Assembly (NCBI GenBank): GCA_023386045.1
Contig: JAEWKK010000019.1
Coordinates: 248,001 to 312,000 of the forward strand
Reading direction: 5' to 3'
DNA: 64,000 bases
Source: Bacteroidota bacterium
GTDB taxonomy: Bacteria > Bacteroidota > Bacteroidia > Chitinophagales > Chitinophagaceae
The notes under the pieces were generated by a model. That model worked only from the letters and a program-made list of their open reading frames with translations, did no database searches and had not been told where the DNA came from. A program made the position numbers and the translations under genes. Positions 60,170-64,000 of the stretch are shown here, piece by piece (the first letter of the stretch is position 1; every line of letters begins with the position of its first letter).

Positions 60170-60631
60170 ATGAAAAAGCTTACCGTTATTCTTGTGCTCT
60201 TCTTTTTGTGCTCTTCTGCTTTTGCGCAGGACAGTCTGGCCTATTTACAGAGAGCCTGGAAAGGAATCGGTATGCAGTATCACAGAAGAAACGAGGTTTT
60301 GGTGAATTTATCAGAAAGGATCAAAAACATCGACAGCATTGCTGTGTTGGAAGTCAAAACTACAACACGTTCTATGGATCAATTCATAGATGCAGATAGA
60401 ACACTAGATAGTTTGATGGTAGCAGAATTCATAGAAAAGAATAATGCTGTAAAAGCTTCTTTTGGGAAAATCTATGCCGTGATTGATAAACATCCCGAGA
60501 TCAAAAACAATGAAGAGGTCAAAAACCTCATTGGCCAGTTAATGGGCACTGAAAACAGGTGCAATGCTACCAAAAGTCGCTACAACGAACTTTGCCTGAA
60601 TTATAAAAGAAAGGATCTCTACCTGCCTTAA
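60170..60631 (+). CDS. LemA-like secreted helical protein
   Basis: A 153-residue product with a signal peptide (MKKLTVILVLFFLCSSAFAQ) and a helical domain with the LemA features: W-x-x-x-x-x-QYHRRNEVLVNLSERIK near the start and LIGQLMGTENRCNATKSRYNEL near the end (the GTE-N-x-x-x-x-x-R-x-x-YN pattern). LemA proteins are usually membrane-anchored; this one has a cleavable-looking peptide instead. Function of the family is unknown. Confidence 0.72.
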   Translation: MKKLTVILVLFFLCSSAFAQDSLAYLQRAWKGIGMQYHRRNEVLVNLSERIKNIDSIAVLEVKTTTRSMDQFIDADRTLDSLMVAEFIEKNNAVKASFGKIYAVIDKHPEIKNNEEVKNLIGQLMGTENRCNATKSRYNELCLNYKRKDLYLP

Positions 60632-60671
60632 GGATTTGAATTTTCCTGCACTATAACTTTAAGAATGATAT

Positions 60672-60770
60672 TGGGGGCGTGCCCCTTTGGGTCGGGCTAT
60701 CCGCTGCAAGTCCGGCACAGACCTGCGCACAATGCTTCACCGGGCTTTCCGCTCCTATCCCTCACGCATC
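60672..60770. repeat. Dispersed palindromic element (GGGC-type)
   Basis: GGGGGCGTGCCCCTTTGGG then CGGGCTATCCGCTGCAAGTC and CGGGCTTTCCGCTCCTATCC and CCTCACGC form a GC-rich element with small hairpins (GGGGCGTGCCCC). From memory similar GGGCTATCCGCT/GGGCTTTCCGCT elements occur in many Bacteroidota genomes; I could not check. It makes the N-terminal half of an open frame (60687 on) implausible. Confidence 0.7.
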
Positions 60771-60788
60771 CAGACATCGTTGAATTAT

Positions 60789-60938
60789 ATGCATGATGAT
60801 ACATTCCTGTTAATGCATGATGATGCATATCTACGTGTTGAAATTCCTTTGCTCCACATAGAACCGGAAGATGAAAGGATTGCGACGCAACGAAGATCCA
60901 TCAGGGAACCGCTGCTGGTATTGAAATCACCTGATTGA
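60789..60938 (+). CDS. Possible 49-residue protein (uncertain)
   Basis: An open frame from ATG 60789 encodes MHDDTFLLMHDDAYLRVEIP... LLVLKSPD, including an internal repeat of MHDD at 9-residue spacing due to a TGCATGATGAT duplication. It starts 19 nt after a palindromic repeat element, and its stop is 1 nt before the convergent cupin stop. No family and no promoter box. Confidence 0.3.
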   Translation: MHDDTFLLMHDDAYLRVEIPLLHIEPEDERIATQRRSIREPLLVLKSPD

Positions 60939-60939
60939 T

Positions 60940-61374
60940 TCAGGAAGGCACAGGGATCAGGCCATAGCGCAACATGATTTCTTTTGCTTTTTGCTGGTCG
61001 GGAGGAACACCTGGCTTAATTAATTCGCTCATCTCCCTGAAGTATTCAGGACCAATGGAAGCAGGTGTCATAATGATCAAAGATTTGGCATCTTCAGAAT
61101 GCCGGTTGTCGTGATGGTGCACTACTCCCCTGGATATGTATACCTGATCGCCCGCGCGGATTTCAACTGTTTTTCCATCGACCGTTGTAGTAGTAATGCC
61201 GGACAGTCCATAAATGACTTCATCCACATCTTTGTGATAGTGCGGGATCGGCACTTTAGCTCCCTGGGGAATTAAAAATTTAAACATCACCAGTTGGTTG
61301 TTGGTAGTTCCTCCGTCCAGAAGAAAGTCAAGCTTCAGCTGTCCGATCTGAATGGTTTGTTTGACAGGTTTCAT
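60940..61374 (-). CDS. Cupin-domain protein
   Basis: A 144-residue single-domain cupin: PIPHYHKDVDEVIYGLSG gives three metal ligands (two His, one Glu) and ISRGVVHHHDNRH gives the fourth His. It resembles small quercetin 2,3-dioxygenase- or oxalate-decarboxylase-like cupins; the substrate is unknown. No signal peptide. The next gene upstream on the strand, at 61445, is a membrane protein. Confidence 0.85.
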   Translation of the reverse strand: MKPVKQTIQIGQLKLDFLLDGGTTNNQLVMFKFLIPQGAKVPIPHYHKDVDEVIYGLSGITTTTVDGKTVEIRAGDQVYISRGVVHHHDNRHSEDAKSLIIMTPASIGPEYFREMSELIKPGVPPDQQKAKEIMLRYGLIPVPS

Positions 61375-61444
61375 ATTTCAGGCTTTGATGATGAAAGTTA
61401 AGAATGATCCGGCAATGCCTGATCTGCATCACCAATTATCCATT

Positions 61445-62098
61445 TTACCCACCTGTTTCAGTATCCGGTGCATCAACAGGCTTGGATTGAGGAGAGCCTT
61501 TCTCTCTTAGAAAGATCGTTAATACAACGATGGCAAACACAGAAAGAAATTCACTTTGCCAGTTTTGAAAAGATTCAAACCAGAACCTTGAATTGGAAAG
61601 ATATTGCGTGGCTGATTCCAGAGGCAAACCTTTGATTGCCTGTTCTTCATTGTAGTCTTTGAGACTGCCATACCAGTGCGTAATAAAGCTTAAGATAAAG
61701 ATGATGGAAAGTGCATAGCAAAGTGAATGTTTGTAAATGGCCAGATAAATCCCTCCTTTCTTTACTGGCCATGGAGCATCCTTTTTTTTGGGATTTGGTT
61801 CGCGGTCTACCTCTTCTTCTTTATCAGGATCCTTTGATTCCGAAGATCCTTTCTGGTAAAGGAACATGGTGAGAATAACAAAGAGAGCCATTTGCAAAAA
61901 TTCGCTTTCCCAATTTTCAAAAGTGGCCTGCAAAAAATGACCAGACATAAGATACTGGCTCAATCCCAACTGCTTTCCGCCTTCTTCGGCCATTTCCTGG
62001 TTATGTTGTTTAAGTCCGGTAAAAACCTGTCCACCCAGTGAGATCAAAAACAAAAAAAAGAAAACGACTGACAAGCTGTTATTCTTAAGCCATTTCAT
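61445..62098 (-). CDS. Duplicated-domain membrane protein (DUF6766-like)
   Basis: A 217-residue protein made of two similar halves: each has two membrane helices around a periplasmic loop (half 1 HNQEMAEEGGKQLGLSQYL then NWESEFLQMALFVILTMFL; half 2 YNEEQAIKGLPLESATQYL then NWQSEFLSVFAIVVLTIFL), separated by a Lys/Glu-rich linker. The halves match in order SQYL/TQYL, F-x-NWxSEFL and LTxFLxxKG. The pattern resembles DUF6766. The ATG at 62098 is used rather than 62131. No function is known. Confidence 0.72.
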   Translation of the reverse strand: MKWLKNNSLSVVFFFLFLISLGGQVFTGLKQHNQEMAEEGGKQLGLSQYLMSGHFLQATFENWESEFLQMALFVILTMFLYQKGSSESKDPDKEEEVDREPNPKKKDAPWPVKKGGIYLAIYKHSLCYALSIIFILSFITHWYGSLKDYNEEQAIKGLPLESATQYLSNSRFWFESFQNWQSEFLSVFAIVVLTIFLREKGSPQSKPVDAPDTETGG

Positions 62099-62231
62099 GT
62101 TGAGGATTTTAATAGAACAGTAAAATATCATTCCACAGTTAGGCGGTATCAGGAAACAAATAGCAAACAGCTAAGCTTCAGTGGCATCTTTACTTAGCTG
62201 ATCAGGTTGCTCAAAATTTTTTGAATAAAAA

Positions 62232-62254
62232 AATGCCACCAATAAGGTGGCATT
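62232..62254 (-). terminator. Terminator after the S9 peptidase gene
   Basis: AATGCCACC / GGTGGCATT (9 bp, 5-nt loop), with a run of A residues before it on the plus strand that gives a U-tract for minus-strand transcription; the peptidase stop is at 62274. Confidence 0.8.
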
Positions 62255-62273
62255 CAAAATATTTATTGCTGTA

Positions 62274-64000
62274 TCAAAGCGTTTCTTTCAGCCATCGGAA
62301 AAATTCACGCTGCCAAACCAGGGCATTTTGAGGTTTCAACACCCAATGATTTTCGTCTGGGAAATAAAGCAGCCTGCTTTTGATACCCCTGAGCTGTGCC
62401 GCCTGGAAAGCCTGCAGTCCCTGTTCAATAGGAACGCGATAATCCCTTCCTCCCTGCACGATCAGGATGGGTGTATTCCATTTGTCAACAAGATCGCTGG
62501 GATTGAATTGCGTGAAGGTTTTTTGAGCAGTTTTGTTTTCTTTTTCCCAATAGTAACCGCCAAAATCCCAATTGGTAAACCATAATTCTTCAGTTGTGCC
62601 TGACATGCTTCTCAGGTCAAAGACTCCATCATGGGCAATAAAAGTTTTGAACCGGTTGTTATGAATGCCTGCGAGATAAAAAGCGGAATATCCTCCATAG
62701 CTGGCACCTACACAACCCAGTCTTGATTTGTCAACATAGTTTTCCCTGCTCACATCATCAATGGCACTGAGATAATCTTTCATGACCTGTCCACCCCAGT
62801 CCTTACTGATGTCTTCATTCCACTTAACGCCATGTCCTGCCATGCCCCTGCGGTTGGGAGCTACAATGATGTAATCATTTGCCGCCATCAGCTGAAAGTT
62901 CCAACGGAAAGAATAGAATTGCGTGAGGGGAGACTGTGGTCCTCCCTGGCAATAAAGAAGTGTTGGGTATTTTTTGTTGCGGTCAAAGTTGGGAGGATAG
63001 ATCACCCAGACCACCATCATCTTCCCATCAGTGGTTTTCACTATTCTTTTTTCAACCTTGCTTAAAGCGAGTTTGCTGTATGTGCTGTCGTTCACATGTG
63101 TGAGTTGTTTCATGTCGCCGGTCTTCAGATCAACCGTATACAATTCACTGGCATGGTTCATGTCACTGCGACTCACTACAAAAAGATTTCCTGACTGTCC
63201 AACCAATCCGTTCACATCAAAAACTCCGTTGGTGATTTGCCTGATAACAGGATTGGTACGGGCCCCGGGGTTATAGATCAGTTCAAACAATTGAAGTGTG
63301 CCACCAACAGGTGCTTCAAAATAAATGCGGCTACCGTCGTTGCTCCATTTAAAAGCACTAACGGTGCCGTCCCAACGCTGGGTAAGGTTTACAATGTTTT
63401 TACCTTCCATTACCACGATATCGTTTTTATCTGCTTCATAGCCATCTCGTTTCATGCTCAGCCAGGCCAGGGTTCCTTTTGAAGAAAATTCGGGAGACAT
63501 ATCATATCCCATCATACCGCTGGAGAGATTGGATGTTATACCTGTAGTGATATCGTAACTGAAAATGTCGGTGTTGGTACTTAAAGCGTAGGCGGTACCT
63601 GATTTGGCCTTGGTTACATAAACAATGGACTTGCTGTCGGGACTCCATACAAAGTCTTCATCGCCGCCGAAAGGTTTTTGAGGGCTGTCAAATAATTGGC
63701 CGGCCATGATATCCTTTCCTTCGCCCGGTTGTCCGTTTTGCATCCGGTGTAAGAAGATATGGCTATAAGCGCCGTCCTCCCATTCATCCCAGTGACGATA
63801 ACTCAGCTGGTCATAAACCTGGGCATTGGCCTTGGGGAGATCGGGATAATAGTCGTTGCCAAATACTTTCTGGATCTTAACTTCTTTGGTGCTGATCATA
63901 TAATTGCCATCCGGAGAGATCAGTTTATTTTTTACCAGTTGTGCAGTATCGGGGACAAGAGTAGTCTCACCCGAATTTATCTGAACCGTAAAAGTTTTGC
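62274..64000 (-). CDS. S9-family (DPP IV/prolyl oligopeptidase-type) serine peptidase, C-terminal part
   Basis: A minus-strand gene open from the right edge to the stop at 62274; its N-terminus lies outside the window (the reading frame stays open to 64000, with ATG codons such as 63899 internal). A beta-propeller of WD-like repeats (SPDSKSIVYVTK, SNDGSRIYFEAP) precedes an alpha/beta-hydrolase domain with nucleophile Ser in GCVGASYGGYSAFY, Asp in VQGGRDYRVP and His in DENHWVLKP. It probably cleaves dipeptides from N-termini of peptides in the periplasm or outside the cell. Confidence 0.9.
   Translation of the reverse strand, partial: KTFTVQINSGETTLVPDTAQLVKNKLISPDGNYMISTKEVKIQKVFGNDYYPDLPKANAQVYDQLSYRHWDEWEDGAYSHIFLHRMQNGQPGEGKDIMAGQLFDSPQKPFGGDEDFVWSPDSKSIVYVTKAKSGTAYALSTNTDIFSYDITTGITSNLSSGMMGYDMSPEFSSKGTLAWLSMKRDGYEADKNDIVVMEGKNIVNLTQRWDGTVSAFKWSNDGSRIYFEAPVGGTLQLFELIYNPGARTNPVIRQITNGVFDVNGLVGQSGNLFVVSRSDMNHASELYTVDLKTGDMKQLTHVNDSTYSKLALSKVEKRIVKTTDGKMMVVWVIYPPNFDRNKKYPTLLYCQGGPQSPLTQFYSFRWNFQLMAANDYIIVAPNRRGMAGHGVKWNEDISKDWGGQVMKDYLSAIDDVSRENYVDKSRLGCVGASYGGYSAFYLAGIHNNRFKTFIAHDGVFDLRSMSGTTEELWFTNWDFGGYYWEKENKTAQKTFTQFNPSDLVDKWNTPILIVQGGRDYRVPIEQGLQAFQAAQLRGIKSRLLYFPDENHWVLKPQNALVWQREFFRWLKETL

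Noticed and set aside
60687..60788. N-terminal half of an 83-codon frame
   Set aside because: It is encoded by a dispersed palindromic repeat element.

Overview
The window looks like a chromosomal segment of a Bacteroidota bacterium, most likely Chitinophagales/Chitinophagaceae. Evidence: a giant PKD-repeat protein ending in a gliding-motility (type IX secretion, type B) sorting domain next to a PorP/SprF-type outer-membrane protein; a second secreted protein with a type A sorting domain; many short lipoproteins and ...AQ-type signal peptides; almost no Shine-Dalgarno sites; several exact TAnnTTTG promoter boxes; and Bacteroidota families such as DUF4920, DUF4199, Nfu_N-NifU, GH3 and NadR-type kinase. 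No rRNA, tRNA, CRISPR array, prophage or insertion sequence was recognised. The family assignments come from reading the translated proteins, not from searches.

Layout. 0-6.5 kb: start of recA, DUF4920 protein, NlpE/COG3650 lipoprotein, two cytochrome c proteins around a gene-poor stretch that may encode a small RNA, an AI-2E-type permease and a cold-shock-domain protein. 6.5-12.7 kb: DUF1206 membrane protein, two convergent RRM proteins, a frameshifted pentameric ligand-gated ion channel, a T9SS cargo protein, a SnoaL-like protein divergent from a Crp/Fnr regulator, and small membrane proteins. 12.8-17.7 kb: a signalling patch (three response regulators, one PAS histidine kinase, a nucleoid-associated protein). 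17.7-23.6 kb: PorP/SprF and the 1596-residue PKD protein. 23.8-27.2 kb: MocR-type regulator, GNAT and branched-chain aminotransferase. 27.2-27.9 kb: a gene-free repeat block.

27.9-33.7 kb: a minus-strand run, pxpB-pxpC-pxpA (5-oxoprolinase), a PH-like membrane protein, an NRAMP homologue without the usual metal-binding motif, a small membrane protein and a BrkB/YihY protein. 33.8-43 kb: ABC-F protein, two small lipoproteins, PAP2 phosphatase, L,D-transpeptidase, SulP permease and UvrD helicase. 43-52 kb: an Ala/Lys-rich secreted protein, an outer-membrane-like protein, Nfu, two M23 peptidase paralogues, membrane-anchored LuxR plus DUF4199, a second AI-2E-type permease, the pnuC-NR kinase pair, MtgA and a LysE exporter. 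52-64 kb: GH3 protein, a GT2/polyprenyl-transferase-like fusion, inositol monophosphatase, thiL, an S41 peptidase, a YafV-type amidase, a LemA-like protein, a cupin, a duplicated-domain membrane protein and an S9 peptidase cut by the right edge.

The most unusual features are (1) several unrelated families of short word repeats (7-9 nt units) in intergenic DNA, three of which run into a minus-strand gene and supply its last codons and stop; (2) the ligand-gated channel gene broken by one apparent base deletion; (3) the atypical NRAMP protein in the 5-oxoprolinase cluster; (4) four promoter boxes so close to the start codon that leaderless transcripts are implied.
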